Shown here: piece after piece, positions 1 through 8,920 of the stretch | Position numbering within the stretch: the first letter of the stretch is position 1 | Layout of the letters: the number at the start of each line of letters is the position of its first letter | NCBI GenBank assembly: GCA_003223215.1 | Contig: QHYH01000087.1 | Coordinates: 62,001-126,000, forward strand | Direction of reading: 5' to 3' | Source: Acidobacteriota bacterium | Lineage (GTDB): Bacteria > Acidobacteriota > Terriglobia > Acidiferrales > UBA7541 | DNA: 64,000 bases | Notes under the pieces: model-generated | What the model saw: the letters and a program-made list of their open reading frames with translations, nothing else | Told to the model about the DNA's origin: nothing | Database searches by the model: none | Made by a program: the position numbers and the translations under genes

Positions 1-2
1 CA

Positions 3-74
3 AAGAGGGAAGACGTGCTGTTCGAATGGAAAATCACCGGACACTACCGCTACTACGGGCCAGCACTCTTCTAG
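3..74 (+). CDS. Possible C-terminal end of a gene entering from the left edge
   Basis: Frame 3 is open from the first base and stops at TAG (72-74). The 23 visible residues end in KITGHYRYYGPALF, an aromatic-rich composition that looks coding. There is too little sequence to name a family. Frame 2 is also open over the same stretch, so the reading frame is not certain. Confidence 0.25.
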   Translation, partial: KREDVLFEWKITGHYRYYGPALF

Positions 75-358
75 TCTAGTCTAGAAGCTGTTGCACAACT
101 TACAAAAGTCATTGATTCCATTGGGCCAAAGTTGGGTCGTGGCACATCTTCCAGTGTCAGAGCCACTTGCACAGTGCCGATTTGGGTGCCGCCCGCGTCC
201 AGGGTGCGACTGAATTCGATGACCCAGGTAGCCGGGCATTTCCCACTGGAGACCGGTGAAGAAGAGATTGAAATGATTGTTCCTGTTTGGGCCATTGTGC
301 TGGCAACCGCAAAACAAAGAGCCTGGGTGAAGGGTTGGAAGAAACGCTGACGGTCCAT
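71..358 (-). CDS. Possible small secreted protein, unknown
   Basis: This ORF gives about 95 residues from an internal ATG (the track ORF starts at 394). The N-terminus MDRQRFFQPFTQALCFAVAS followed by a Gln/Thr-rich stretch resembles a signal peptide with cleavage near TMAQ-TG. The rest (for example WVIEFSRTLDAGGTQIGTVQ) has the alternating pattern of a beta-rich exported protein, with two cysteines that could form a disulfide. I do not recognise the family. Overlapping ORFs in other frames on the same strand have a poorer composition. No strong ribosome binding site is visible, so existence of the gene is uncertain. Confidence 0.3.
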   Translation of the reverse strand: MDRQRFFQPFTQALCFAVASTMAQTGTIISISSSPVSSGKCPATWVIEFSRTLDAGGTQIGTVQVALTLEDVPRPNFGPMESMTFVSCATASRLD

Positions 359-867
359 CGCTTGGACGTGAGAGCGGTGTTGCGGCGGAAACAATCCACC
401 ACCAACCCGATCGAACCGTGTCTGTCGGGGTGCCGCGGGCGGCGCGGAACATAGAGCGCTGCGAGAAGGAAATCAGCCGCTGCGCTGGACAGCCAGCGGA
501 CTCCTCCGAAGCAGGGAAAAAGTTCCGACGCATCAAACGCTATCAAGAAACCCTGTTGCTGAAGGAGCCTTTGAACCGCTCGCCTATTCAGCAGAAGAAG
601 TTGCGGACCGCAGAAGCCGCTTGAACTTGATTGCTGGGAGCATTACAGTGCAAAACATTGAGAGTCGCGGCAATCAACTAAAACTCGGACATCCTCCCCA
701 GGTCTGTGGCTTGCGCGACGCTTACAACCTGGGCGAGGATTGGGTCTCTGACATTTTCATGTGGCTAAACCAGGCGCCAATTACCGTCATGAGCGAAAGC
801 TATCGAACGGATTTGATGCTCAAGAGGCTTGAGGTGGAAACGCGGAAGCGATAACAGGACAAGAACA
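359..867. other. Stretch without a convincing gene
   Basis: Two short plus-strand ORFs of the track (418-624 and 621-854) are nearly contiguous, but neither has a recognisable domain or ribosome binding site. The first is charged and helix-prone. They may be remnants or chance ORFs. Nothing else was seen here. Confidence 0.3.
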
Positions 868-1476
868 ATGGCCGGACAAGACCTGCAACGTCGAGAAATG
901 CTTCGCATTATGGCCACCGCCGCTGCCGCGTCGAAGTTTCCAGGATTCGCCAAATGGTCGTTCATTTGCTCGCACGACAAGTCCGTAGAATCCATTCGAC
1001 CAGAAGGTTATCAGCCGCTGTTCTTTTCTCCCTCCGAATACGCCTTAGTGGAACGTCTTACGGAACTCATCATTCCCAACGATACGACTCCGGGCGCGAA
1101 AGAGGCGGGCGTCTCGGAGTTTGTGGACTTCATGGTGGCCCGCAATACTGACAAGCAATATTCCATGCGCTTGGGAATCAGTTGGTTGAACGCGCACTGC
1201 GAGCGCCTGTTCGGCAGAACGTTCATGTCACTCGTTGAGGCGCAACAGGTGGCTGTCCTCGAGCCGCTGGCGTACAAAGCGAAGCATCGCGCGGGCGAAG
1301 AAGATGGCCGCAAATTCTTCCTCGCTATCAAAGAACTCACGGTCATGGGTTTTTACACCACCGAAATCGGGTACAAGGAAATCGACAATCCGGCGCTAAA
1401 GTTCCATGCGAAGTCGCCCGCATGCCCGCACGTCGATGATCCCGGACACAAACATTTGCCTCCGCCCAAATGGTGA
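868..1476 (+). CDS. Gluconate 2-dehydrogenase subunit 3 family protein (Tat-exported)
   Basis: This is the small partner of a membrane-associated flavin dehydrogenase. In this family the subunit assists export and assembly of the FAD-containing large subunit that oxidises sugars or alcohols in the periplasm. The start chosen is the ATG at 868; the track ORF begins 13 codons earlier. It gives MAGQDLQRREMLRIMATAAAASKF, a twin-arginine-like leader. The body has the family pattern around FFSPSEYALVERLTELIIP, followed by a histidine- and proline-rich tail. The 202-residue length is normal for the family. The GMC oxidoreductase starts 6 bp after the stop, so the two are almost certainly co-transcribed and co-translated. 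No cytochrome c subunit is adjacent, so the electron acceptor is unknown. Confidence 0.88.
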   Translation: MAGQDLQRREMLRIMATAAAASKFPGFAKWSFICSHDKSVESIRPEGYQPLFFSPSEYALVERLTELIIPNDTTPGAKEAGVSEFVDFMVARNTDKQYSMRLGISWLNAHCERLFGRTFMSLVEAQQVAVLEPLAYKAKHRAGEEDGRKFFLAIKELTVMGFYTTEIGYKEIDNPALKFHAKSPACPHVDDPGHKHLPPPKW

Positions 1477-1482
1477 GGCGCC

Positions 1483-3159
1483 ATGCCGAAACAAATCTAT
1501 GACGTGATCGTGATTGGAAGCGGTGCCGGCGGCGGCATGGCCATCAAAACGCTCTGCGAAGCCGGCCTCAAGGTCTGCTGTCTTAACGCCGGGCGCAGGC
1601 TCGATCCTGCCAAAGACTTCCGCAACCATCGCAAACCATGGCAGATGACATTTCGCGGGTTCGGCGATCCCGCAAAGCGCTCGGAATCCGTTGGTTATAT
1701 GGACAGCGAATGGGTGCCGGGCGTGTGGGAACACGAAATCAGGTATACCACCGCTCCCGGAACCGAGTGGACTTGGCCACGCTGCTGGGCCGTGGGAGGA
1801 AAAACCAATTTTTGGGGAAGGTCCTCCGCCCGGTTTGGCGATATCGATTTCCTCGCTGCTTCGCTCGATGGCTACGACGTGGATTGGCCGGTCGCCTACC
1901 AGGAGATCGCTCCTTACTATTCGCGCGTCGAGCGCATGATTGGAGTGTCCAGTTCAATCCAGAACCGCCCCAGCAATCCCGATGGTGAATACCTGCCGCC
2001 GTTTAATCTGCGCTGCCTGGACCACATCTTGCAGAAAGGTGCCGAAAAAATCGGCGTCCCTTATCTTCCTGACCGCATTGCGCAACTCACCGTCGATCAC
2101 GCCGGTCATCCCGCGTGTCATTTTTGCGGCGCCTGCACCACGGGATGCGACACCGGCTCCTTTTTCTCGACGCCATGGCGTTTCTTGCCGCTCGCGGAAG
2201 GGACCAAGAATCTCGAACTCCGGACCGACGCGCTGGCAAAGAATATTCTTGTGGATGAAAGGGGCCTCGCGAATGGCGTTGCGTACATCGACCGCAAGTC
2301 CCGGCAGGAGGTGGAGGTTTATGGCCGGGCAGTCATCGTGGCGGCCACCAACGTCGAAACCGCGCGCATTCTGCTCAATTCCAAGTCGCGTCACTGGCCC
2401 ACAGGTATTGCGAATTCCAGTGGCCAGCTAGGCCGCAATCTGTGCGACCACCTTTACGGAGAGTCTGCCTACGGGTATCTGCCCCAGCTCTTAGGTCAGC
2501 CAAGCTTCCCGGACAGCGTTGGCGACAACACCATCGTGTGGATGCCTCGTTGGCAAAATCTGAAAGATCCGCACGAAGAACAATTCATCCGCGGCTACAG
2601 CGTATATCCCGGCGGGGGCTGCGGCGAATACCCTTGGTATGCTACTCGGGCCGAAGGCTTCGGTTCCTCCTACAAGCGCGAAGTCAAGCGCCGCTACCCA
2701 ACACCGATCAGCTTCACCCTGCAAGCTCCTTCGTTGAGAACGGACACTAACTTTGTTGACATCGATCCGGAAGTGAAAGACGTCTACGGGATTCCGTGCG
2801 CGCGGATTCATTTTCAGTGGGACGAAAACGTTTTGAAAATGTGGCAACACTCAAAGCAGGCCTGTGCCGATTTGCTTCGTGCGGCCGGCGGCGTGGTCGA
2901 AGGCTCCGGCGATTCACCGAACGTTCCCGGCTGGAGCCTCCACGATACCGGGACGTGCCGAATGGGGCACGATCCCAAGAAATTCGTCACCAACGCTTTC
3001 GGACAGGCTCACGACGTGCCGAACTTGTATGCTTGTGACGCCAGCGTCTTTCTCAATTGCACGGACAAGACGACCACCCTCAGTATCATGGCCTTTAGCC
3101 TGCGTTCCTGTGAGCACCTGATCGAAAGGTTTCGCCGCGGCGACCCAAGGTCCGCCTGA
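1483..3159 (+). CDS. GMC-family FAD-dependent oxidoreductase
   Basis: The large catalytic subunit of a glucose-methanol-choline oxidoreductase, 558 residues. The N-terminus has the Rossmann dinucleotide fold (VIVIGSGAGGGMAIKTL, residues about 8-25) that binds FAD. A cysteine-rich segment CHFCGACTTGCD lies near residues 212-223 and is typical of the sugar dehydrogenase branch. The C-terminal GMC domain carries SLHDTGTCRMG (about 485-495), containing the catalytic-base histidine region, and a closing NCTDKTTTLSIMA. There is no signal peptide, as expected if it is carried out through the Tat route by the subunit 3 protein encoded immediately upstream. The substrate is probably a sugar, polyol or sugar derivative; this is inferred from family only. 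Confidence 0.92.
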   Translation: MPKQIYDVIVIGSGAGGGMAIKTLCEAGLKVCCLNAGRRLDPAKDFRNHRKPWQMTFRGFGDPAKRSESVGYMDSEWVPGVWEHEIRYTTAPGTEWTWPRCWAVGGKTNFWGRSSARFGDIDFLAASLDGYDVDWPVAYQEIAPYYSRVERMIGVSSSIQNRPSNPDGEYLPPFNLRCLDHILQKGAEKIGVPYLPDRIAQLTVDHAGHPACHFCGACTTGCDTGSFFSTPWRFLPLAEGTKNLELRTDALAKNILVDERGLANGVAYIDRKSRQEVEVYGRAVIVAATNVETARILLNSKSRHWPTGIANSSGQLGRNLCDHLYGESAYGYLPQLLGQPSFPDSVGDNTIVWMPRWQNLKDPHEEQFIRGYSVYPGGGCGEYPWYATRAEGFGSSYKREVKRRYPTPISFTLQAPSLRTDTNFVDIDPEVKDVYGIPCARIHFQWDENVLKMWQHSKQACADLLRAAGGVVEGSGDSPNVPGWSLHDTGTCRMGHDPKKFVTNAFGQAHDVPNLYACDASVFLNCTDKTTTLSIMAFSLRSCEHLIERFRRGDPRSA

Positions 3160-3525
3160 GAAGCTGAGGGAGCAGGCTCAAGTCCCGCATGGATTGCTTC
3201 TCGCGTGGTGTCGGGAGGTATCAGGAGAACGGCCATCGCGTTGTCGACGACAGCACTCTTGATCGTTTGCAAAAAGCTTTGTCGAGTCACAAGTAAAACG
3301 GCATTCGCAGCCCTGTTGGATTGACCTTGGTTAAGTTCCTGGCGGACATAGTTGATCGGTAATTTATACTAGGAGCTGCATTTACGATTTGAGGACTTAA
3401 TCACAAATCGACCGCCGCTCAGAACCAGTCCCATGCGCTGACAGGGGCAATCACCCGGTGGTATAAGTAATTTTCAACGCTCCTGGCCCGCCAGGCTCGT
3501 CCGTCGAAAAGTGATTAGAGCAGCC
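3160..3525. other. Intergenic region, no gene seen
   Basis: Between the GMC gene and the SulP gene. It contains an AT-rich patch (TAATTTATACTAGGAG near 3360-3377) that could be part of a promoter for the SulP gene, but no correctly spaced -35 element is evident. Confidence 0.3.
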
Positions 3526-5316
3526 ATGAGTGAATCGCCCTCCTCCGAAACTGCAGAGCCTGGCCGCATCATTAGCCATACCACGCCCGTAAATCGAACC
3601 GGCTGGATACGCTGGTTTCCCGGGTTGGACACTCTGCGTCATTACAAGTCGTCCTGGCTGCGGCACGATTTTGTCGCGGGCTTGGTAATGACCACAATGC
3701 TCGTTCCTGTCGGTATCGCGTACGCTCAGGCATCCGGTGTGCCTGGTATCAACGGCCTTTACGCGACTATTGTCCCGTTGCTCGCATACGCTCTGTTTGG
3801 TCCAAGCCGCATTCTTGTCCTGGGCCCTGACTCTGCGCTCGCGCCGGTGATCCTGGCTGTCGTGCTGCCTCTTTCGGCTGGAGAACCGCAACGTGCGGTG
3901 GAGCTAGCGGGAATGCTGGCAATCGTTTCCGGCGTCGTATGTATTGCTGCGGGGCTGGGGCGTTTAGGTTTCGTCACAGAGCTGCTTTCAAAGCCCATCC
4001 GCTATGGCTATATGAACGGCATCGCACTGACAGTACTGCTGAGCCAAGTTCCAAAGCTCTTCGGCTTCTCTGTCACTGCAAAGGGACCGTTGCGCCAAGT
4101 CTGGGGAATCGTCGACAAGATCCTCAAAGGGAACGTAAACATTACGGCACTCGCGATAGGAGCCGGCACCCTCGTTCTGATACTTTTGCTGAAGAGCAAA
4201 CCGCGTCTTCCAGGTATTCTGATCGCGGTCGTCGCGGCCACGGTCATAGTCGCGGCCTGCGACCTCGCTCATCGCGCCGGCGTGTCCGTGCTTGGTCCCC
4301 TGCCGCGCGGATTGCCCTCGCCAACATTTCCCTTTGTCCATGTCGAAGACTGGGTATCGATCCTCATGGGCGGCGTCGCCATAGCGCTCGTTTCATTTGC
4401 CGATACGAGCGTGCTTTCTCGAACCTACGCTGCACGTCTGCGGACGCAGGTTGACCCGAACCAAGAGATGGTGGGCCTCGGCGTCGCCAACCTTGCCTCG
4501 GCTTTCTTTCAAGGCTTCCCGATCAGTAGCAGCTCATCGCGGACGCCGGTGGCCGAGGCAGCAGGTGCTAAGACACAGTTGACTGGAGTCGTGGGCGCAC
4601 TTGCCATCGCACTTCTGCTGGTATTCGCACCTGAGATTCTGCAGGATCTGCCGCACCCAGCCCTCGCAGCCGTGGTCATCGCTGCGGCCATCGGTCTAGT
4701 TGAAGTGTCCGACTTACGCCGCATCTATCGTATCCAGCGCTGGGAGTTCTGGCTTTCGATGACCTGCTTCGCAGGTGTGGCCGTGTTCGGTGCCATTCCT
4801 GGCATCACCATCGCGATCGTGATTGCAGTGATTGAGTTCCTTTGGGATGGCTGGCGTCCGCATTCGGCAGTGCTTGGCCGCGTCGAACGTATAAAGGGCT
4901 ATCACGACATAACCCGTTATCCCGAGGCACGGCAGATCCCCGGCCTCGTGCTGTTCCGGTGGGATGCGCCTCTCTTTTTCGCGAACGCCGAGCTGTTCCA
5001 CGAACGCGTCCTGGATGCTGTTGCTAAATCAACCACGCCCGTCGACTGGGTGGTCATCGCGGCGGAACCGGTCACGAGCGTCGATGTCACCGCGGCCGAT
5101 GCCGTCTCCGAGCTGGATGACACCTTGCATGCCTCCAGCATCGAGTTGTGCTTTGCGGAGATGAAGGATCCGGTCAAGGACAAGCTCAAGCGCTTCGGAC
5201 TATTCACGCGCTTTGGCGAACAGACCTTCTTTGCGACTCTCGGCGAAGCGGTCAATGCTTACCTTGCAACGCATCCCGTAGACTGGGTCGACTGGGAAGG
5301 TCGTGACAAGTCCTGA
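3526..5316 (+). CDS. SulP (SLC26) family inorganic anion transporter with STAS domain
   Basis: A secondary transporter for sulfate, bicarbonate or a related anion in the inner membrane, 596 residues from the ATG at 3526. The track begins at a GTG five codons earlier; neither start has a clear ribosome binding site. The first transmembrane block shows the family signature VPVGIAYAQASGVPGINGLY (about 65-84), followed by SRILVLGPDSALAPVI and about ten to twelve hydrophobic helices up to residue about 440. The C-terminal part (about 470-585) is a STAS domain, with VVIAAEPVTSVDVTAADAV at its centre. In the family the residue after the conserved Asp-Val-Thr can be a regulatory serine; here it is alanine. 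The gene stands alone, so the ion cannot be inferred from context. Confidence 0.93.
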   Translation: MSESPSSETAEPGRIISHTTPVNRTGWIRWFPGLDTLRHYKSSWLRHDFVAGLVMTTMLVPVGIAYAQASGVPGINGLYATIVPLLAYALFGPSRILVLGPDSALAPVILAVVLPLSAGEPQRAVELAGMLAIVSGVVCIAAGLGRLGFVTELLSKPIRYGYMNGIALTVLLSQVPKLFGFSVTAKGPLRQVWGIVDKILKGNVNITALAIGAGTLVLILLLKSKPRLPGILIAVVAATVIVAACDLAHRAGVSVLGPLPRGLPSPTFPFVHVEDWVSILMGGVAIALVSFADTSVLSRTYAARLRTQVDPNQEMVGLGVANLASAFFQGFPISSSSSRTPVAEAAGAKTQLTGVVGALAIALLLVFAPEILQDLPHPALAAVVIAAAIGLVEVSDLRRIYRIQRWEFWLSMTCFAGVAVFGAIPGITIAIVIAVIEFLWDGWRPHSAVLGRVERIKGYHDITRYPEARQIPGLVLFRWDAPLFFANAELFHERVLDAVAKSTTPVDWVVIAAEPVTSVDVTAADAVSELDDTLHASSIELCFAEMKDPVKDKLKRFGLFTRFGEQTFFATLGEAVNAYLATHPVDWVDWEGRDKS

Positions 5317-5556
5317 TTGACGGGGTAACCGCCGAAGTAGATTTGGGCGAAGAGAGCTTTACGGGTTAGCGGAACTTAGCAGGCACGAACGGCGAGCCAT
5401 ATAGATTAATCGCATCTTGCGAATTGACAGGCACGCAAGGGCGAATAGCACGCCGAGGCAACGCCGGTCGAAGTGAAACTGCCGCGTAGCTTCCCGGCGT
5501 CTACGAGCTTGTCCCCCACTTGAATAACTTGCCGGGCACTGCTAACTAAGTGGAAT

Positions 5557-5816
5557 CTACTTCGCTCTTTTCACAAAGTGGAAATTCTGAATACGGCCTG
5601 CATCCAGCACAAACCAGGAAACCTGCCAGTTCGCCTGATCGTGGGTCAACCGCACCGCCCCGATCTGCCCGGTAAAAACATCTCGCACCGCTGTACGTAC
5701 TCGCCCATAATGCTCGGCTCGTCGTCAACTTGAAGAAGAGTACGCACTTGGCCGGACATTCCGACGACAACCCGGGCGCCCACAGCGAATCGTTGCTTGG
5801 TCTCTGCTCGTGGCAT
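5557..5816 (-). pseudogene. Frameshifted small gene (KOW/SH3-like basic protein)
   Basis: Read on the minus strand, the ATG at 5816 opens MPRAETKQRFAVGARVVVG, followed by VRTLLQVDDEPSIMGEYV. After this the sensible sequence continues in another frame (VRTAVRDVFTGQIGAVRLTH ... FHFVKRAK) to the TAG at 5557. The two halves overlap around 5690-5715 and the total length is not a multiple of three, so one base has been lost or gained. The intact product would be about 85 residues with the VGxRV ... DDEP.xxGEY pattern of a small beta-barrel protein. The function is unknown. The track ORF 5546-5968 runs through the region in a different mixture of frames. Confidence 0.55.
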
Positions 5817-6075
5817 TGATGAGATATACGCGGCGCCAATGAAGGTCGCAACGACCTTTTGCGTAGTGCTGGGACGAGGACGTCTGCCACCTTTTCGAAA
5901 GCCAACATGTTAAAATCAAAAGGAAGTGGGAGACTTGCCGCTAGGAGGACTACGGTGAAACAACTCACGGCCTACCTAGTGAAACTGTCCCCAAGCCAGT
6001 AGTGCAGACAGCATGGGGATTCAAGAGCCCTGGCAACACAAGTGGTAATTGCTGTCTCGCAGGGGTGGTGAACAA

Positions 6076-6228
6076 ATGACAGTCAAAATCCAACTCAGCC
6101 CTAACCTATACGACAACATTCGCACCCTAGTCCACGATGCACTTAACGAGCAGAAAAACAGGCAGAAAATCGAGCAGCTTGCGATGAAGATCCGCGCTCA
6201 ACTCGACCAACTGTCTGGTCCAAAATAG
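6076..6228 (+). CDS. Small helical protein of 50 residues (below the track cut-off)
   Basis: The ATG at 6076 follows AGGGGTGGTG, a good ribosome binding site at normal spacing, and the ORF ends at TAG 6228. The product starts MTVKIQLSPNLYDNIRTLVH and continues as a charged Gln/Lys/Glu-rich helix with heptad-like leucines (IEQLAMKIRAQLDQL). It has no signal peptide or membrane segment. Another small helical protein is encoded 186 bp downstream on the same strand, and the two may form a transcription unit. The family is not recognised. Confidence 0.5.
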   Translation: MTVKIQLSPNLYDNIRTLVHDALNEQKNRQKIEQLAMKIRAQLDQLSGPK

Positions 6229-6414
6229 TTCCACAACTGGTCCAAAAGTCGATTTCGGCACTGTTCTAAACGACTTAATACGACTCAATATTCCTGTAAA
6301 TCCTTGAAAACACATCATCCGGGTCGGAACACAAGACATTAAGGCTCCGGGTCTCAGGCTCACTGGGCGGATGCCGGGATTCAAGAGGAAACCCAAATGA
6401 AGTGAGGTGCCATT

Positions 6415-6663
6415 GTGCTTGATGAGAAGCAAGTCCGCGCCATTTTGGTCTGCGCTTTTGAGAACCTGCAGAGACAGAACACCGTCCTATATTCTTTGAC
6501 AACCGAACTTGAAGCCGTTCGGGATGTGCTTTGCGAGCATGCGCCGACATACAAGGCTTTGTTGGCGCAAAAGCGAGCGCATTACGTGGCAGAACTAAAG
6601 TCAACAGTCGCCGATGATTTCTCAAAATTTGAGCAGATAATTCAGCAATTGAAAGAACCTTAG
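6415..6663 (+). CDS. Small coiled-coil protein, unknown function
   Basis: 82 residues from a GTG start. The GTG is supported by AGTGAGGTG six bases upstream, and no ATG start is available. The product is almost wholly alpha-helical, with a predicted coiled coil (LQRQNTVLYSLTTELEAVRD) and a C-terminal acidic helix ending FSKFEQIIQQLKEP. It is soluble and has no catalytic motif. It may be co-expressed with the 50-residue protein upstream. I do not recognise a family. Confidence 0.55.
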   Translation: MLDEKQVRAILVCAFENLQRQNTVLYSLTTELEAVRDVLCEHAPTYKALLAQKRAHYVAELKSTVADDFSKFEQIIQQLKEP

Positions 6664-6788
6664 CTGGCCGGATCTGCGTCTTAGGGGTGTACCACGAGAG
6701 AACCGATTCTTGCGAACGGCGCTGCGGTTCGCTGCCGTTCTTTAGCACTTTTGGGCCATTCCCATCACGCCGACGGGCTGGGAAATTT

Positions 6789-8654
6789 CTAGGCCGGCTT
6801 CTCGTGTTTGCGCTCGCGATCTTGCCTCGCGGCCAGTTGCGGGCGAAGGCTCGCTAGGTTCTTCAATGTGTTGTACCAAAACGCCGCGCCCAGACTGAGA
6901 AAGGCTATCGTGAACAAAAGGCCTGGCCCTGCGGTCGAGGATAGCGGCGAGAGTCGCTCGTCCTGGAAGAGCTTGAACTCGGAGCGCGCGAGTTCACTCT
7001 TCAGCGAAGCGGACTGGTCAATGAGCTTGTCGGAATCGCTGACCAGCTCGGCGTTTACTTCTTGCTGATACTCGGCAGCAAGAGTCTCGCGCGCTGAATT
7101 TCCATCTAAGGTCGCGCGAAGCCAAGACTCTGCTTCCTCACGGCTTGCAAATCCCGGCGAAGTTTCAAGGGCGTGCATCGCTTTGGATTTCGCTTCAGAG
7201 GTGACACGGTCTTCGGCGGGAGCTGCGGTGGCCGCGACTTTTTCTCGCTTTTTGCTCCGTGCTTTCCGCTTTGCCGGTTCAGGGATGGCCGGGGCGGTGC
7301 GCAAGATCGAAACCATGGCCTTGCGGTAGACGTCGGGCACCACAGTGTGCGCGTTTTCCTTGGGACGTGAGAGTTGCTCCGCGTGCTTGTCCAGGGCTTC
7401 CGCACTAGCAGCCAATCGTGCCCGCAATTCAGCCTCTTCCGACATCGACCGGAACAGCCGGGCGGAGTCAAAGTGCGCGGCAAAGACGAAAATACAGGAA
7501 AGCACGATCGTTACAAGGCGTGCTTCGAAGGCGAAGCGCTGCGAGGCCCTGTCCATGACGTGATCGAACCAAGCCCGGAGGCCTTCCAAGCGCGGCTCGG
7601 ATGGAGTAGAGACCGAGGCTAATGCTCCGGTGGCAGGAGTGGATTCCGGCTCGAGTTCCTTCGCTGGTGCGGTCGCGTTTTCCATTGCGACGGCGTGGCG
7701 CGCTTCCGTTTCGACCGGCTCGGCATGGCGAACGATGCCTTCGTCGAAATCCTCAGCCGGGGAGAGACGTTCCTTCGCTGGTGCGGTCGCGTTTTCCATT
7801 GCGACGGCGTGGCGCGCTTCCGTTTCGACCGGCTCGGCATGGCGAACGATGCCTTCGTCGAAATCCTCAGCCGGGGAGAGACGTTCATTCTGCGGCGACG
7901 ACGCCTCCGAGGCGCGGCGGACAATGCCCTCATCGCAATAGGGCTTCAAGCGCACCGGCACACCCTCTTGCGGCGCTCCTGGCCTCGACCTGGCTCCCGA
8001 TTTGTTCTCACTCCACGCCATCATCAGCATTGCGCGCTGGGCAGGATCGGGCAAGGTTCCGGGAAGCGGTTCGGCGAGCTTTTCGAGGATGGCGGGCAGC
8101 TCTTCTACACGGATGGAAGTGGCCAGGCGCCACCGGCTGAGCAGCCCGCCAAGAATCGCTCCTACGAGCGCCCCTGTGCCCAAGGGATGCTGGCAGAAAT
8201 TGATCACTGAAACATAGCCAGCCAAATGGTCCGTATATAGCCAAGTATCTGCGAACCAGTGCTTGGCGATAGCCATTGCGATTGGCGTGATGACGAGGCC
8301 TCCAACCGCACCCATGATCAACGGCAACAGGGGAATGGAAGCGCTGATGCCTTGCAGCTTTCCTGCGGTCTCCGGCGGAATGAAGGGAACCTGGTCCACA
8401 CGAAGGGAAAAGCGCGAAAAGATCGAGTCAGAAATCGTGGGATGACGCAGGACTCTGCGGGCAATTTCCTTTGCCCAGCGTCTGGCTTCCTGATCCGGAT
8501 AGGCGGTTTCGAACAGGTCCACCAGGCCGCGCTGCAAATTGACACCGCGCAGGCCTAGCAAGCTGACGACCACCTGCGTGACCGCCGTGATGAACAGGCT
8601 GGCGACAAGCATGAGGACGACAAAAGCAATGACGGTGTCAAGGTGTGGAAACAT
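6789..8654 (-). CDS. Large membrane protein with a duplicated 38-residue segment
   Basis: 621 residues. The N-terminus is a hydrophobic helix (VIAFVVLMLVASLFITAVTQVV, about 9-30), followed by a soluble segment and two membrane segments around 130-200 (LLPLIMGAVGGLVITPIAMA and LGTGALVGAILGGLLSRW). The middle is a low-complexity Glu/Ala/Pro linker with two identical 38-residue units (KERLSPAEDFDEGIVRHAEP...) and a degenerate third motif, CDEGIVRRA. Then come a further hydrophobic helix (RLVTIVLSCIFVFAAHF), a charged coiled-coil stretch and a final membrane helix near residue 585. The architecture suggests an inner-membrane protein with a long soluble loop. The function is unknown. It stands alone on the minus strand, and the ATG at 8654 has only a weak ribosome binding site (GGAAAG). 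Confidence 0.75.
   Translation of the reverse strand: MFPHLDTVIAFVVLMLVASLFITAVTQVVVSLLGLRGVNLQRGLVDLFETAYPDQEARRWAKEIARRVLRHPTISDSIFSRFSLRVDQVPFIPPETAGKLQGISASIPLLPLIMGAVGGLVITPIAMAIAKHWFADTWLYTDHLAGYVSVINFCQHPLGTGALVGAILGGLLSRWRLATSIRVEELPAILEKLAEPLPGTLPDPAQRAMLMMAWSENKSGARSRPGAPQEGVPVRLKPYCDEGIVRRASEASSPQNERLSPAEDFDEGIVRHAEPVETEARHAVAMENATAPAKERLSPAEDFDEGIVRHAEPVETEARHAVAMENATAPAKELEPESTPATGALASVSTPSEPRLEGLRAWFDHVMDRASQRFAFEARLVTIVLSCIFVFAAHFDSARLFRSMSEEAELRARLAASAEALDKHAEQLSRPKENAHTVVPDVYRKAMVSILRTAPAIPEPAKRKARSKKREKVAATAAPAEDRVTSEAKSKAMHALETSPGFASREEAESWLRATLDGNSARETLAAEYQQEVNAELVSDSDKLIDQSASLKSELARSEFKLFQDERLSPLSSTAGPGLLFTIAFLSLGAAFWYNTLKNLASLRPQLAARQDRERKHEKPA
7655..7886. repeat. Perfect tandem duplication, 114-bp unit x2
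   Basis: The unit beginning TTCCTTCGCTGGTGCGGTCG at 7656 is repeated without a mismatch at 7770. The period is 114 bp, so the reading frame of the membrane protein gene is kept (38 residues). Nucleotide identity is complete even at third codon positions, which points to a recent event or active homogenisation. Confidence 0.95.
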
Positions 8655-8920
8655 GGTGGCTTTCCGAGATGAGGCCCATGAAGAGTATAGAAGAGACTAC
8701 GATGACGGTGCAGAAAACGCAGGATGAGTATCTTTATCGTTAAGAGGAAGGGCACGGTTTAGAAGTAATGTCTGGTAAACGGTCGCTTGAGTCGTAGAGA
8801 AAAACGGTGAAGCAGCTATTACCGTTTCACGACTGCACGAGCCAACATAAGGTCCCGGTACGCAGAAGGCCGGTTACCATGCAGGTATTGCCGGTGTGGG
8901 CTATGAGATAAGGCTTTAGT

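Noticed and set aside
7622-8210. Plus-strand ORFs with internal repeats
   Set aside because: They are antisense readings of the duplicated segment of the minus-strand membrane protein.
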